Positions 18,008 through 27,835 of a DNA stretch of 64,000 bases are shown here, piece by piece. The DNA is from Glaciibacter superstes DSM 21135 (GTDB taxonomy: Bacteria > Actinomycetota > Actinomycetes > Actinomycetales > Microbacteriaceae): contig NZ_ATWH01000013.1 in NCBI RefSeq assembly GCF_000421145.1, positions 128,566 through 192,565 on the forward strand, in the 5' to 3' direction. The translations under genes were made by a program, and so were the position numbers. How positions within the stretch are numbered: the stretch's first letter is position 1; every line of letters begins with the position of its first letter. The notes beneath the pieces are model-generated. The model saw only the letters and a list, made by a program, of their open reading frames with translations, had not been told where the DNA came from and did no database searches.

Positions 18008-18793
18008 GTGCAGAAACGGCAGGTTCCACTCGGACGCGGCATCCTCTACGAGGTGTATCAGCGCAGGCTCCGCCGTGGGTTGACGGCGGAAGTCGTGCCG
18101 AAGCACGTGGCGATGATCATCGACGGAAACCGACGGTGGGCCAGGCAGCTGGGCTTTGATTCCGCAGCCGACGGGCATCGGGCAGGCGCGGCGAAGATGC
18201 GCGAGTTCCTGGAATGGTGCGACGACCTGGGCATTACGGTCGTGACCCTGTACCTGCTCTCCTCTGACAACCTCTCGCAGCGGGAGAGCGACGAACTTTC
18301 TGACCTGTTCGAGATCATCGCCGAGCTCGCAGAGGAACTCTCCCACTACCGCGACTGGCGCGTGCAGCAGGTGGGATCGAAGACCGGTCTTCCGGTACCA
18401 CTGGTCGCGGCCCTCGACGCGGCAGACGCGCGCACGGCCACCAAAACGGGCCTGCACGTCAACCTCGCCGTCGGGTACGGCGGGAGAACCGAGATCACGG
18501 ATGCGATGCGCAGCATCGTCGAAAAGCACAACGCGGGAGGTGGGTCGCTCGACGATCTCGCCGAGACGCTGACCCCTGAACTCATCGGCCAGCATCTGTA
18601 CACCGGTGGGCAGCCCGATCCCGATCTGGTCATCCGTACCTCTGGCGAGCAGCGACTGAGCGATTTCATGCTCTGGCAGAGCGCCCACAGCGAGTTCTAC
18701 TTCGTCGAGGCACTGGGGCCAGACCTGCGCCAGGTCGATTTCCTTCGAGCATTACGTGACTTCGCTCGGAGACAACGCCGCTTCGGCGGGTAG
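18008..18793 (+). CDS. uppS: Isoprenyl (cis-prenyl) diphosphate synthase, UppS family
   Basis: A 261-residue cis-prenyltransferase that elongates allylic diphosphates with isopentenyl diphosphate to make the lipid carrier for cell-wall synthesis. The signature HVAMIIDGNRRWARQ gives the catalytic aspartate D39. RTSGEQRLSDFMLWQ and a C-terminal RQRRFGG are also conserved. The GTG start at 18008 suits family length. Whether it makes a short or long prenyl chain cannot be told from sequence alone. Confidence 0.93.
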   Translation: MQKRQVPLGRGILYEVYQRRLRRGLTAEVVPKHVAMIIDGNRRWARQLGFDSAADGHRAGAAKMREFLEWCDDLGITVVTLYLLSSDNLSQRESDELSDLFEIIAELAEELSHYRDWRVQQVGSKTGLPVPLVAALDAADARTATKTGLHVNLAVGYGGRTEITDAMRSIVEKHNAGGGSLDDLAETLTPELIGQHLYTGGQPDPDLVIRTSGEQRLSDFMLWQSAHSEFYFVEALGPDLRQVDFLRALRDFARRQRRFGG

Positions 18794-18806
18794 GAAGGAC
18801 ACCCGG

Positions 18807-19928
18807 TTGATCAGCATGCAGAGTTTTCAGGGCGGCTTTCTCGAGGAACCCGGCTACCTGGATTACGGCGCTGTCGGCCCGATTTCTGCGACAGTGCTGG
18901 CCGAGGAGCGCGGCCTGGCAGAGATGGTCTCGCATGCCAGGTACGGCAGCTTCACCGAGCTCCTGGCTCAACGGGAACGGATGCAAACCGCCGTCGCTGG
19001 CCTCACCGGATTTCGCGCAGACCAGGTGGTGCACCAGCCGAACACCAGCTCAGGACTCATGCAGGCGATGTTCGGGTTGACCGGTGACGTGTTGCTCTCC
19101 GCCGCAGACTTCCCGAGCGTGCCGTTTGCCGCGGTGCGTGCCGCAGAGGCTCTCCATGTGGTCGGACCGGTGTGGCTGGAGACTGACCACGGTCGTGTGA
19201 CTCCCGGGCAGATCAAGGCGCAGCTCACACCGTCGGTTGCCGCCGTCGCTGTCTGCCTCGTCGACTCACGCACGGGATACCTCGCAGACCTGGAGGGCAT
19301 CCGTCAGGTCATCGGGGATCGGCTTCTGATCGTCGACGCCATCCAGGGCTTCGGCGTGGTGGATGCGCCCCTCGAACTTGCGGACGTCGTCGCGACCGGC
19401 GGGCAGAAGTGGACCAGGGCGGGGTGGGGCACCGGCTTCCTCGCGCTCAGCGATCACGCCGTCGAGCGGCTGACGCCGGTCTTCTCAGGGTTCACCGGCA
19501 CCGGGCTCGGACTGACATGGGACGAGGTTGTTCCCCCCGCCACCGACGCCAGCGCGTTCCAGATCAGCGACGGCGACCCCGTCGCACTCGCCCGGTTCTC
19601 TGCCGCCCTCGAGGAGCTCGACGCGGTCGGGCTCGATCGGGTGCAGGCGGCGGTGAGCGACAACGTCACCCGGATCATCGAGCTGGCCGACGAATTCGCG
19701 GTCCCAGTGGTCTCCTCCCGTGACACACGGGAACGCGCGGGCATCGTGGTACTCGAACCACCCGCCGAGCAGCTGACCGTTCTGGAGGCGTCCCTGAGCA
19801 ACCACGGAGTCTCAGTGACCAGTCGAGGCGGACGCGTGCGGTTGAGCGTGCACGCGGCGCTGTCCGACGCCACCGTCGATATGGTGCGCGCAGCATTTAC
19901 CTCCTACTCCACCGCTGCCGTCTACTGA
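18807..19928 (+). CDS. Aminotransferase class V-fold PLP enzyme
   Basis: About 373 residues in the class V (fold type I) pattern: QPNTSSGLMQAMFG as the cofactor-ring region, DAIQGFGV with the PLP aspartate, and TGGQKWTRAGWGTGF with the Schiff-base lysine. A TTG start at 18807 is preferred over ATG 18816 because GGAAGGA at 18793-18799 is spaced seven bases from it. Relatives include isopenicillin N epimerase-like and cysteine desulfurase-like enzymes; the reaction is not predictable. It directly follows uppS. Confidence 0.82.
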   Translation: MISMQSFQGGFLEEPGYLDYGAVGPISATVLAEERGLAEMVSHARYGSFTELLAQRERMQTAVAGLTGFRADQVVHQPNTSSGLMQAMFGLTGDVLLSAADFPSVPFAAVRAAEALHVVGPVWLETDHGRVTPGQIKAQLTPSVAAVAVCLVDSRTGYLADLEGIRQVIGDRLLIVDAIQGFGVVDAPLELADVVATGGQKWTRAGWGTGFLALSDHAVERLTPVFSGFTGTGLGLTWDEVVPPATDASAFQISDGDPVALARFSAALEELDAVGLDRVQAAVSDNVTRIIELADEFAVPVVSSRDTRERAGIVVLEPPAEQLTVLEASLSNHGVSVTSRGGRVRLSVHAALSDATVDMVRAAFTSYSTAAVY

Positions 19929-20121
19929 GCACATCGTCCATGAGCGTGGCTCTTGATCGCTTCTTGGCGACCGGTTTGGTGAACCTTCGGTGTCGTTGGC
20001 GTGTCGCGCTGGCGGAATATGCCGGCCAGACGTAGCGTCACATTCATCAGGTATGGCGCCTGATCGAGACGGCCACATAAGTACGGCTCGATATCCGCTA
20101 GTGGCCGACTCGCCAAAGAAT

Positions 20122-20141
20122 CCGCGTCTGTTAAGACGCGG
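20122..20141 (+). promoter_or_regulatory. Hairpin in the phoH leader
   Basis: CCGCGTCT-gtta-AGACGCGG is a perfect 8-bp stem with a four-base loop, ending 13 bases before the likely GTG start of phoH and touching its GGGTGGGAG ribosome site. It could limit translation initiation or be an upstream gene's terminator; there is no U-tract. Confidence 0.5.
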
Positions 20142-20154
20142 GGTGGGAGTGGTT

Positions 20155-21504
20155 GTGGCCGCGAATCTGACCGACTACCAGACTTCGGACCAGACGACGG
20201 AAGGAGTTTCGCAGGCCGAGCGCACGTACGTGCTCGATACCTCGGTACTCCTCTCCGATCCACGGTCGATCTTCCGTTTCGCCGAGCATGCCGTCGTGCT
20301 GCCGGTCGTGGTGATCACCGAACTGGAGTCCAAGCGTAACGACCCTGAGATCGGGTATTTCGCGCGCCAGGCGCTTCGATATCTCGATGAACTGCGCGTG
20401 AAGCACGAACGTCTCGACTTCCCGATCCCGGTTGGCGATGGGGGCAGTCTGCGCGTCGAACTGAACCATTCGAACATGTCGGTGCTCCCCTCCGGTCTGC
20501 AGCTGGGCGACAACGACTCGCGTATCCTTGCCGTCGCCCTGAACCTCGCGAACGACGGACTCGACGTCACTGTCGTCTCGAAAGACCTCCCATTGCGGGT
20601 GAAGGCGTCCTCGATCGGCCTCGCGGCAGACGAGTATCGTCATGAACTCGCGATCGATTCCGGCTGGACAGGGATGGACGAGATCACCCTGGGCTCGAAC
20701 CAGATCAACGACCTGTACGAGAACGAATCGCTCTCGACTCGGGCGGTGCAGGACATGCCGGTGAATACCGGCCTGGTCATCCATTCCGACCGTGGCTCTG
20801 CCCTTGGCCGAGTCACCGGGCGTGGAGAGCTGAAGCTCGTGCGCGGCGACCGTGACCTGTTCGGTCTGCATGGCCGCTCGGCCGAGCAGCGCCTCGCGAT
20901 CGACCTGCTTCTCGACCCGGAGATCGGCATCCTCTCGCTGGGTGGCCGCGCCGGCACGGGAAAGTCGGCCCTCGCGCTGTGCGCGGGCCTCGAGGCGGTA
21001 TTGGAACGCCAGCAGCACAAGAAGATCATGGTCTTCCGCCCGCTGTACGCCGTCGGCGGCCAGGAACTGGGCTACCTGCCCGGCGACCAGGGCGAGAAGA
21101 TGAATCCATGGGGCCAGGCCGTGTTCGACACTCTCGGCGCCCTGGTCTCGGAGAACGTGCTCGAGGAAGTCGTCGAACGCGGCATTCTCGAGGTGCTGCC
21201 GCTCACGCACATCCGCGGTCGTTCGCTGCACGACGCGTTCGTGATCGTTGACGAAGCCCAGTCGCTCGAGCGCAATGTACTCCTGACCGTCCTCAGCAGG
21301 GTCGGTCAGAATTCCCGCGTTGTGCTCACCCACGATGTCGCCCAGCGTGACAACCTGCGGGTGGGCCGCTTCGATGGCGTCGCATCCGTGATCGAGACGC
21401 TCAAGGGGCATCCACTGTTCGCGCACATGACCCTGACCAGGTCTGAGCGCAGCGCCATCGCCGCCCTGGTCACCGAGATGCTGGAGGGCAACGAACTCGC
21501 CTGA
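20155..21504 (+). CDS. PhoH-family protein with N-terminal PIN domain (PhoH2)
   Basis: A 449-residue protein with two parts. An N-terminal PIN domain (residues about 20-150, [12 protein letters not shown] with the metal-binding Asp, then [12 protein letters not shown] and [12 protein letters not shown]) is an RNase fold. A C-terminal PhoH ATPase has [13 protein letters not shown] (Walker A) and [12 protein letters not shown] (Walker B). PhoH2 proteins couple ATP-driven unwinding to RNA cleavage. The start at GTG 20155 is chosen because GGGAG precedes it and the 55 upstream in-frame residues cross a hairpin. Confidence 0.92.
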   Translation: MAANLTDYQTSDQTTEGVSQAERTYVLDTSVLLSDPRSIFRFAEHAVVLPVVVITELESKRNDPEIGYFARQALRYLDELRVKHERLDFPIPVGDGGSLRVELNHSNMSVLPSGLQLGDNDSRILAVALNLANDGLDVTVVSKDLPLRVKASSIGLAADEYRHELAIDSGWTGMDEITLGSNQINDLYENESLSTRAVQDMPVNTGLVIHSDRGSALGRVTGRGELKLVRGDRDLFGLHGRSAEQRLAIDLLLDPEIGILSLGGRAGTGKSALALCAGLEAVLERQQHKKIMVFRPLYAVGGQELGYLPGDQGEKMNPWGQAVFDTLGALVSENVLEEVVERGILEVLPLTHIRGRSLHDAFVIVDEAQSLERNVLLTVLSRVGQNSRVVLTHDVAQRDNLRVGRFDGVASVIETLKGHPLFAHMTLTRSERSAIAALVTEMLEGNELA

Positions 21505-21507
21505 ATC

Positions 21508-21542
21508 ACACCGGGCGGGTGCCCGACGCTCCCGCCCGGTGT
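21508..21542 (+). terminator. Hairpin terminator after phoH
   Basis: ACACCGGGCGGG (21508-21519) pairs perfectly with CCCGCCCGGTGT (21531-21542) across an 11-base loop, immediately after the phoH stop. No U-tract follows, as is usual in high-GC actinobacteria. Confidence 0.7.
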
Positions 21543-21575
21543 CCCTCCGTCCGCCCGGTGTCCGTCTTTCCGCTG

Positions 21576-21657
21576 ACCATTCGACGGAGATTTTGCTCTC
21601 ATCGACCGGTTTACTCGCGTCACTGGCCGCGAATCGGTGAAATCTCCGTCGAATGGT
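21576..21657. repeat. Long inverted repeat, 18-bp perfect arms
   Basis: ACCATTCGACGGAGATTT (21576-21593) and its exact reverse complement (21640-21657) flank a 46-base loop. The stem can be extended to 20 pairs with one G-T. It is the second structure between phoH and the prepilin peptidase gene and may be a further terminator or a dispersed intergenic element. Confidence 0.75.
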
Positions 21658-21736
21658 TAAGGGATGGCCGCGCGTCCCGGATAGCGCCTGTGGATAACTT
21701 TGACGAACGGATGCCGCCGGCGGCTACCCTGCGAGG

Positions 21737-22354
21737 GTGACAGACACAGCGACCTCCGCTCGATACGCAGACAGCGCTCCGGGCGGCAGAGGCGGGATCC
21801 GGTGGGCTCGGCTCGCCTGGCAGGCTGCGCTCGCCGTGGGTCTCGCCGCGCTCGCCGTGGCATCCGTCGGTGTGCAACCAGCTCTGTTACCGGCGATCTG
21901 TCTCGCCGTTGTCACCGGAGAACTGTGCAGGCGAGACGTAGTCGACCACCGCCTGCCGAACAACCTGGTGGTGCCCGCGCTCGCGATCAGCCTGTCCGCC
22001 GTCGCCGCGCAGTGGCTGGCGGATGGTGGTTCGGTGCCGGTCGTCGCCCTGGTCGCCGGTGCCGGCTACTTCCTGTTTCTGCTCGCACTGAATCTCGGCG
22101 GCGGCATGGGCATGGGCGACGTCAAGCTCGGGGCGGCCCTGGGCGTCGCACTCGGACTCCTTGGCGTCTGGTCAGCGGCGGCCGGCCTGGTGCTCGCCTT
22201 CGTCGTCGGGGGAGTTGGAGGCTTGGTGTTCCTGCTGGTGCGCCGCGCCAACGCTCGCTCGCGCATCCCGTTCGGGCCGTTCCTGCTTGTCGGTTACTGG
22301 GTCGCGATCGCGCTCACTCCATTGCTGGCGGCAGCAGGCGCGACGACCGGCTGA
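21737..22354 (+). CDS. Prepilin peptidase, A24 family
   Basis: A 205-residue membrane protein with about six helices, beginning at GTG 21737. The two catalytic aspartates of the type IV prepilin peptidase family are visible: one in RRDVVDHRLPNNLV and one in the GxGD motif GMGMGDVKLG. It lacks the N-terminal methylase domain, so it is the short peptidase-only form. Such proteins process Flp/Tad or type IV pilin-like proteins; no pilus genes lie in this window. Confidence 0.88.
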   Translation: MTDTATSARYADSAPGGRGGIRWARLAWQAALAVGLAALAVASVGVQPALLPAICLAVVTGELCRRDVVDHRLPNNLVVPALAISLSAVAAQWLADGGSVPVVALVAGAGYFLFLLALNLGGGMGMGDVKLGAALGVALGLLGVWSAAAGLVLAFVVGGVGGLVFLLVRRANARSRIPFGPFLLVGYWVAIALTPLLAAAGATTG

Positions 22355-22382
22355 ACGCGGAACCGCCGTGCGACAGCGGGAG

Positions 22383-23795
22383 TCAGGCCTGTGGCGGGCG
22401 AGTCATGTCGAGCACGTTGAGCGCCGCCGTGAGGTCTTCCAGAGTGATCTCGCCGCGCTCCACGAAGCCGAGTGCGACGACCGCCTCGTGCACCGTGACG
22501 CTGTTGGCGACGGAGTGCTTGGCGACCTTGGCAGCAGCCTCGTAGCCGATCACCCGGTTCAGCGGAGTGACGATGGATGGCGAAGACTCGGCCAGGGCCC
22601 TGGAGCGTTCGAGGTTCGCGACGAGACCGTCGACGGTCTTGTCGGCGAGCACCCGGGTCGCATTTGAAAGTAACCGAATCGACTCGAGCAGCGCCGTTCC
22701 CATCACCGGGATGGCGACGTTCAGTTCGAACGATCCGGATGCCCCAGACCAGGCGATTGTCGCGTCGTTGCCGACGACCCGGGAACAGACCATGAGCACG
22801 GCCTCCGGGATCACCGGGTTCACCTTGCCGGGCATGATCGACGAGCCAGGCTGCAGATCGGGGATCGAGATCTCGCCGAGTCCGGTGTTCGGCCCAGAGC
22901 CCATCCAGCGCAGGTCGTTGCAGATCTTGGTGAGGCCGACGGCGATGGTGCGGAGCGCACCGGATGCGTCGACCAGGCCGTCGCGGTTGGCCTGGGCCTC
23001 AAAATGGTCTTTCGCTTCGGTGATTGGGAGCTCGGTCTCGGCCACGAGGAGCTCGATCACCAGTTGCGGGAAACCGGCCGGTGTATTGATGCCTGTGCCG
23101 ACGGCGGTGCCGCCGAGGGGAACCTCTGCGACCCGGGGGAGCGCAGACTGCACGCGGTCGATGCCGAGACGGATCTGCCGCGCGTAGCCGCCGAACTCCT
23201 GGCCGAGGGTGACCGGGGTGGCGTCCATGAGGTGGGTGCGGCCGGACTTGACCGCTCCTGCCCAGAGCTCCGCCTTCGCTTCAAGGGCAACCGCGAGGTG
23301 GTCGAGCGACGGGATCAGGTCGTCGATCAGCGCACTGGTGACCGCGATGTGCACCGAGGTGGGGAAGACGTCGTTGGACGACTGGGAGGCATTCACATGG
23401 TCGTTGGGGTGCACGCTGGAACCGAGGCTCCGAGTGGCCAGCGTTGCCAGAACCTCGTTCATGTTCATGTTCGACGACGTGCCACTGCCGGTCTGGTACA
23501 CATCGATCGGAAACTGGTCGTCGTGAAGACCGGAAGCCACTTCGTCGGCGGCTGCGGCGATCGCCGTCGCAATAGCACCGTCGAGCACGCCGAGCCGGGC
23601 GTTGGCCTGCGCAGCCGACTTCTTAATGCGCGCGAGGGCCGCGATCTGGGCGGGCTCGAGTGTCGACCCGGAGATCGGGAAGTTCTCGACGGCACGCTGC
23701 GTCTGCGCACCGTACAGTGCGTGCGCTGGGACGCGCACTTCTCCCATCGTGTCGTGTTCGATCCGGTACCCGGCTTCTGCGGAGTTCTCCACCAC
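22383..23795 (-). CDS. fumC: Class II fumarate hydratase
   Basis: A 470-residue enzyme of the tricarboxylic acid cycle interconverting fumarate and malate. The superfamily signature [11 protein letters not shown] is present with the catalytic serine loop. [13 protein letters not shown] and the region ending [13 protein letters not shown] complete the active site. Length is typical. It lies downstream of the carbonic anhydrase gene on the same strand with a 73-base gap; both are probably in the xseA-xseB run. Confidence 0.97.
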   Translation of the reverse strand: MVENSAEAGYRIEHDTMGEVRVPAHALYGAQTQRAVENFPISGSTLEPAQIAALARIKKSAAQANARLGVLDGAIATAIAAAADEVASGLHDDQFPIDVYQTGSGTSSNMNMNEVLATLATRSLGSSVHPNDHVNASQSSNDVFPTSVHIAVTSALIDDLIPSLDHLAVALEAKAELWAGAVKSGRTHLMDATPVTLGQEFGGYARQIRLGIDRVQSALPRVAEVPLGGTAVGTGINTPAGFPQLVIELLVAETELPITEAKDHFEAQANRDGLVDASGALRTIAVGLTKICNDLRWMGSGPNTGLGEISIPDLQPGSSIMPGKVNPVIPEAVLMVCSRVVGNDATIAWSGASGSFELNVAIPVMGTALLESIRLLSNATRVLADKTVDGLVANLERSRALAESSPSIVTPLNRVIGYEAAAKVAKHSVANSVTVHEAVVALGFVERGEITLEDLTAALNVLDMTRPPQA

Positions 23796-23868
23796 GGCGT
23801 GATTTCCCTTTCAGTTCTGGTCGTTCTGGTTCTGCTGGCGGCGGGTGCCGCTTTGTAGGCGCCTTCGT

Positions 23869-24540
23869 CTAGACGATGCCGACCACGGTGTCGGCTTCTG
23901 CGCGTCCTTCGAACAGTCTGTAATTCGCGCCGACGATAGCCAATGTACCTTCTGCGACGGCGGAGCTGATCATCTCGGAGCGCTCCAGCATCTCGGTGAT
24001 GGTGTCGCGCAGGTGTACCCGGCCCACGAGCGTCGCGTCGACGGCCTCCGGGTCGATCGGCGTCGCATCCGTCGCCCCGGTGACCCGCCGAACGGCGGGC
24101 ACGATCTTCTGGATGATGCGGTCGATGTGCACCGGAAGCGCCGGCGCATCTGCCGCCTGGGATTCGATGGCAGCCCTGACCGCTCCGCACTCGTCGTGTC
24201 CGAGAACAACGATCAGCGGCACGTTCAGAACTCCGACCGCGTATTCGAGCGAGCCAAGCACAGACGACGAGATGACCTGGCCGGCGTTACGGATGACGAA
24301 AAGGTCACCAAGTCCCTTGTCGAAGATGATCTCGGCGGCCAGGCGCGAGTCACTGCAGCCGAACAGGGCGGCGTGCGGGGTCTGGGTGCTGCCGAGCTCG
24401 TTGCGGCGGTCCACATCCTGCCGGGGGTGCCGCGGTGTACCGGTGACGAACCGTTCGTTGCCTCTACGCATCTCCTGCCAGGCCTTGGCCGGAGATGTGA
24501 GCACAGATTGTTCGGGGACTGTTGTCGGTTCTGTTGTCAT
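23869..24540 (-). CDS. Beta-class carbonic anhydrase
   Basis: A 223-residue enzyme for CO2/bicarbonate interconversion. The zinc ligands of the beta class are visible: C62 in FGCSDSR (with D64-R66, the catalytic dyad), and H115 and C118 in GHDECGAV. There is no signal peptide, so it is cytoplasmic. It overlaps the DUF4245 gene by four bases (ATGA) and precedes fumC; bicarbonate supply for carboxylation is the expected role. Confidence 0.95.
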   Translation of the reverse strand: MTTEPTTVPEQSVLTSPAKAWQEMRRGNERFVTGTPRHPRQDVDRRNELGSTQTPHAALFGCSDSRLAAEIIFDKGLGDLFVIRNAGQVISSSVLGSLEYAVGVLNVPLIVVLGHDECGAVRAAIESQAADAPALPVHIDRIIQKIVPAVRRVTGATDATPIDPEAVDATLVGRVHLRDTITEMLERSEMISSAVAEGTLAIVGANYRLFEGRAEADTVVGIV

Positions 24541-25190
24541 CGTTCGCCATTCGTCAGGATGCTCTCGGCGAGCGCGCTCGCCAGGGCATCAAATTCGGTG
24601 CGCTCTGCCGTGCCGATCAGCAGGTAGGTGCTGTCGCCAGAGCTCGTGACGAGCGCGGTGGTGAAATTGCCCCGGTCCTCTTCTGGCGCCTGGTTGCGGT
24701 ACACGTCCCAGGTGACGCCTTCGATGGTGCTGGTCTCCGTCGCCGGCTGGTTCTGGAGTTGATCGGCGAGCCAGGTCGAGTTCGGTTCGACCGCCTGGGT
24801 CATCCCGATGAAGTCGTCGGCCGGAGTCAGGAATCCGACGTACCACGACGGAACGCCTCCGCTGCCGCCGGTGCGCCATTCGGCCGAATTGGATCGCCAC
24901 GTCGCGGGCAACTCGGGGTCGGCGAGGGGCACATCCACGCTGGGCTGGGTCTGCAGGGCGACCTGGTGGTAGTCGACGTCGCGCGTGAGCGGTGTGTCGC
25001 TACGCGGCACAATCAGCACGATGACCAGAACCGCAGCGAGTACTGCCAGGAGCGAGAGTACGAGGTTGTTGACGGTTTTGCGCGTGCGATAGAGCCTCGA
25101 GCCCTCGGCCTTCCTGGCCGCTGTCTCGTCAGGTGTTTCAGGTCGGCCGACTTCGGCGACGACGCGGGGGGACCGCCGAGCGGCACTCAT
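24537..25190 (-). CDS. DUF4245-family membrane-anchored protein
   Basis: A 217-residue protein with an N-terminal charged region, one membrane helix (LVLSLLAVLAAVLVIVLIV) and a periplasmic-side domain with DVDYHQVALQTQPSVDVPLADPELP (in part: the DYHQVA and LPATWRSN elements). This arrangement is the actinobacterial DUF4245 family, usually beside xseB/xseA as here. Function unknown. It is coupled to the carbonic anhydrase gene by an ATGA overlap. Confidence 0.85.
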   Translation of the reverse strand: MSAARRSPRVVAEVGRPETPDETAARKAEGSRLYRTRKTVNNLVLSLLAVLAAVLVIVLIVPRSDTPLTRDVDYHQVALQTQPSVDVPLADPELPATWRSNSAEWRTGGSGGVPSWYVGFLTPADDFIGMTQAVEPNSTWLADQLQNQPATETSTIEGVTWDVYRNQAPEEDRGNFTTALVTSSGDSTYLLIGTAERTEFDALASALAESILTNGER

Positions 25191-25200
25191 TCTACGGCAC

Positions 25201-25434
25201 TCATTCTGCGGCGTCGGCCTGGCCGGCGCGGGCGGCCTCGAGCCTGGCCTTCGCGCCGATCAGCCATTCCTCACATCGCCTCGCGAGTGCTTCGCCGCGC
25301 TCCCAGAGGGCGAGCGACTGTTCGAGCGTTGATGACCCCTGCTCCAGTTCGGCGACCACGCGCACGAGTTCGTCGCGCGCCTGCTCGTAGCTCAGGGCGC
25401 TGGTGTCCTCGGTTGGCGCAGTCATGGTTTCCAT
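25201..25434 (-). CDS. xseB: Exodeoxyribonuclease VII small subunit
   Basis: A 77-residue, largely helical protein with the family core [45 protein letters not shown] (shown here by its ends LSYEQAR and [12 protein letters not shown]). It binds the large subunit XseA to make the single-strand nuclease. An alternative ATG three codons in (25425) is equally possible. It lies 17 bases after xseA. Confidence 0.94.
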   Translation of the reverse strand: METMTAPTEDTSALSYEQARDELVRVVAELEQGSSTLEQSLALWERGEALARRCEEWLIGAKARLEAARAGQADAAE

Positions 25435-25451
25435 TCTATTTGGCGGCCGCC

Positions 25452-26666
25452 CTACTGTTGCGCGGCCGTGGATGCTGCATTCACGGTGCCGCGGGCAAGT
25501 GTGATGACCAGCTCGGTGCCGGCCGGCGCCTGGTCAGGTTCTCGGAGCACATGACCGTCTGGCAGCTGGGCGATGGCATACCCGCGATCGAGTGTTCCCT
25601 GGGGCGAAAGCGCGCGCAACTGGGAGCGAAGATCGACCACAACGGTGCCCGCGCGTTCGAGGAGCCGGCCCGTCAATTCTGCGCCGCGCGAGACGTAGCG
25701 GGTGAGCTCCTCTGCCCGGGTGTCGACGATCCAGCTTGAGCCGCTCAGCACCGGACGCGACCGGAGCTGCGTGAGACGGTCGACCTCGGTGGCGAGGATG
25801 CCGGTGAGCCGGGTGCTCAGGCGTGCCCTGGCCTGCTGCACGCGGTTGAGTTCGTCGCTCACGTCGGGGACGACACGCTTGGCGGCGTCAGTCGGGGTCG
25901 ATGCGCGCAGGTCGGCGACATCGTCGAGGAGCGGGCGGTCGGCCTCGTGCCCGATCGCGCTGACGAGCGGTGTGCGGCAGGCGGCCGCGGCACGCACGAG
26001 GGTCTCGTCGCTGAAGGCGAGCAGGTTCTGGAAGTCTCCGCCGCCGCGGGCCACGATGATCACGTCCACCTCCGGGTCGTCGTCGAGGCGACGGATGGCG
26101 GCGGTCACCTCTCCGGCCGCCCGGTCACCCTGCACGGCAGCGTGCACCACCCGGAAGTCGACGGCGGGCCAGCGCAGCTGGGCATTGCGAATGACGTCCT
26201 TCTCGGCGTCGGAGTCCTTTCCGGTGACGAGGCCGATGCAGTGGGGGAGGAACGGCAGAGACTGCTTGCGAGAGCGGTCGAACAGGCCCTCCGCGGAGAG
26301 TTGCTTGCGCAGCCGTTCCAGCCGCTCGAGCAGGTCGCCGAGGCCGACATGCTTCAGCTCGAACACCTGCATGGTGAGGGTGCCCGCCTTGACCCAGTAG
26401 TTCGGCTTCACCAGGGCGATCACCCGGTCACCCTGCTTGAACTCCTCAGAGAGCCGGGAGCGCACAGAAGACCAGATCGTGAAACTGACCGTCGCATCCT
26501 CGCTGAGGTCTTTCAGCTTGCCGTAGACGTTGCCGCCGCTCACGCCCCACTGGGTGACTTCGCCCTCGACCCACGCGGTGCCGAGACGCTCGATGTAACC
26601 GCGGATCTTGCTCGAGAGCAGGGCGACCGGCCAGGGCGTCGCCTGGGTGGGCGCAGCATCCGTCAT
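25452..26666 (-). CDS. xseA: Exodeoxyribonuclease VII large subunit
   Basis: A 404-residue protein. An N-terminal OB-fold ([19 protein letters not shown] in part) is followed by the catalytic domain with [14 protein letters not shown] and the conserved [18 protein letters not shown] and [13 protein letters not shown]. The start at 26666 is chosen because GGGAGGAAC precedes it; an open extension upstream covers the divergent ispH promoter and is probably not translated. Role: degradation of single-stranded DNA in repair. Confidence 0.95.
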   Translation of the reverse strand: MTDAAPTQATPWPVALLSSKIRGYIERLGTAWVEGEVTQWGVSGGNVYGKLKDLSEDATVSFTIWSSVRSRLSEEFKQGDRVIALVKPNYWVKAGTLTMQVFELKHVGLGDLLERLERLRKQLSAEGLFDRSRKQSLPFLPHCIGLVTGKDSDAEKDVIRNAQLRWPAVDFRVVHAAVQGDRAAGEVTAAIRRLDDDPEVDVIIVARGGGDFQNLLAFSDETLVRAAAACRTPLVSAIGHEADRPLLDDVADLRASTPTDAAKRVVPDVSDELNRVQQARARLSTRLTGILATEVDRLTQLRSRPVLSGSSWIVDTRAEELTRYVSRGAELTGRLLERAGTVVVDLRSQLRALSPQGTLDRGYAIAQLPDGHVLREPDQAPAGTELVITLARGTVNAASTAAQQ

Positions 26667-26703
26667 CGTTGTTCCTCCCACAGGTTGCACAGGCGTGCGC
26701 GCG

Positions 26704-26716
26704 TAGACTTGATCTG
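26704..26716 (+). promoter_or_regulatory. -10 element for probable leaderless ispH mRNA
   Basis: TAGACT at 26704-26709 matches the actinobacterial -10 consensus (TANNNT). The expected transcription start seven bases later falls on the GTG at 26716. No ribosome-binding site precedes that GTG. No well-spaced -35 is visible. Confidence 0.45.
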
Positions 26717-27795
26717 TGACCACCAGTACCCAATCAGCCGTGATCGGCCTCGGAATGCCCAGGATCCCCAGTACCAGGGGCCGGCTCAAGGATACCCCGG
26801 TCCTCGGACAGAAGAGGGTTCTGCTGGCGGCCCCGCGAGGCTACTGCGCAGGGGTTGATCGGGCCGTGATCGCGGTCGAGAAGGCCCTCGAGCACTACGG
26901 CTCGCCGGTCTATGTGCGCAAGCAGATCGTGCACAACATCCATGTCGTGACCGAGCTCGAGAAGAAGGGCGCCATCTTCGTCGAAGAAGTCGACGAGGTA
27001 CCGCCGGGTTCGCACATCGTCTTCAGCGCGCATGGTGTGTCCCCGGCGGTTGTGAATGCCGCTGCCGATCGAGGCCTCCAGGCCATCGATGCCACCTGCC
27101 CCCTGGTCACCAAGGTGCACCGTGAGGCCGTGCGCTTCGCCCGCGACGATTTTGAGATCCTGCTCATCGGCCACGAGGGGCACGAAGAAGTCGAGGGCAC
27201 GGCCGGTGAGGCCCCGGAGCACACGACACTCGTCGGAAGCCCCGATGAGGCGGACACCATCGAGGTGCGAGACCCAAACAAGGTGGTCTGGTTGTCGCAG
27301 ACGACGCTGAGCGTCGACGAGACCATGGAGACTGTACGACGCTTGCGTGCGCGATTCCCCAACCTGCAAGACCCGCCGAGTGACGACATCTGCTACGCCA
27401 CGCAGAACCGCCAGGTTGCGATCAAGAAGGTGGCCAAGGACGCCGATCTGGTCATCGTTGTCGGTTCGGCGAACTCGTCGAACTCCGTCCGGTTGGTCGA
27501 GGTGGCCCTGGAATACGGTGCGAAGGCAGCCTACCGAGTGGACTATGCGAGCGAGGTCAAGCAGGAGTGGCTCGACGGTGTGGCCACGGTCGGTGTGACC
27601 AGCGGGGCATCCGTTCCCGAGGAATTGGTGCAGGAGTTACTGGCCGACCTCGCGGACGCCGGGTATGGCGACGTGCATCCGGTGAAGACTGCGGAGGAAG
27701 ACCTGATCTTCTCGCTGCCGAAGGAACTGCGGAAGGGTCGCTCAGGCGCCCAGGACGCCCGCGCCCTCGGCGGTCGAACCCGTTCGAACGACTGA
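26716..27795 (+). CDS. ispH: 4-hydroxy-3-methylbut-2-enyl diphosphate reductase
   Basis: A 359-residue [4Fe-4S] enzyme, last step of the MEP isoprenoid pathway. The three cluster cysteines lie in [23 protein letters not shown] and [10 protein letters not shown]; the proton-donor region is HGVSPAV, and the substrate loop [10 protein letters not shown] is conserved. The GTG at 26716 is taken as start because a -10 element is placed for a leaderless transcript; ATG 26755 (MPRIPST) is the alternative. Divergent from xseA. Confidence 0.96.
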   Translation: MTTSTQSAVIGLGMPRIPSTRGRLKDTPVLGQKRVLLAAPRGYCAGVDRAVIAVEKALEHYGSPVYVRKQIVHNIHVVTELEKKGAIFVEEVDEVPPGSHIVFSAHGVSPAVVNAAADRGLQAIDATCPLVTKVHREAVRFARDDFEILLIGHEGHEEVEGTAGEAPEHTTLVGSPDEADTIEVRDPNKVVWLSQTTLSVDETMETVRRLRARFPNLQDPPSDDICYATQNRQVAIKKVAKDADLVIVVGSANSSNSVRLVEVALEYGAKAAYRVDYASEVKQEWLDGVATVGVTSGASVPEELVQELLADLADAGYGDVHPVKTAEEDLIFSLPKELRKGRSGAQDARALGGRTRSND

Positions 27796-27799
27796 CCCC

Positions 27800-27820
27800 G
27801 CGCGGCTAATGCGGCCGCGC
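27800..27820. terminator. Short GC hairpin between ispH and vapC remnant
   Basis: GCGCGGC (27800-27806) and GCCGCGC (27814-27820) form a 7-bp stem with a seven-base loop, five bases after the ispH stop and facing the reverse-strand toxin remnant. A bidirectional terminator is possible; there is no U-tract. Confidence 0.4.
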
Positions 27821-27835
27821 ACGAGCGGATGCCCC

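Noticed and set aside
17162..18688. 508-codon reverse frame across two genes
   Set aside because: Covers the PAQR gene in another frame and the antisense of uppS; no domain and unusual composition.
20131..21426. 431-codon reverse frame
   Set aside because: Antisense of phoH; no recognisable motif.
23004..23858. 284-codon forward frame
   Set aside because: Antisense of fumC, which is complete.
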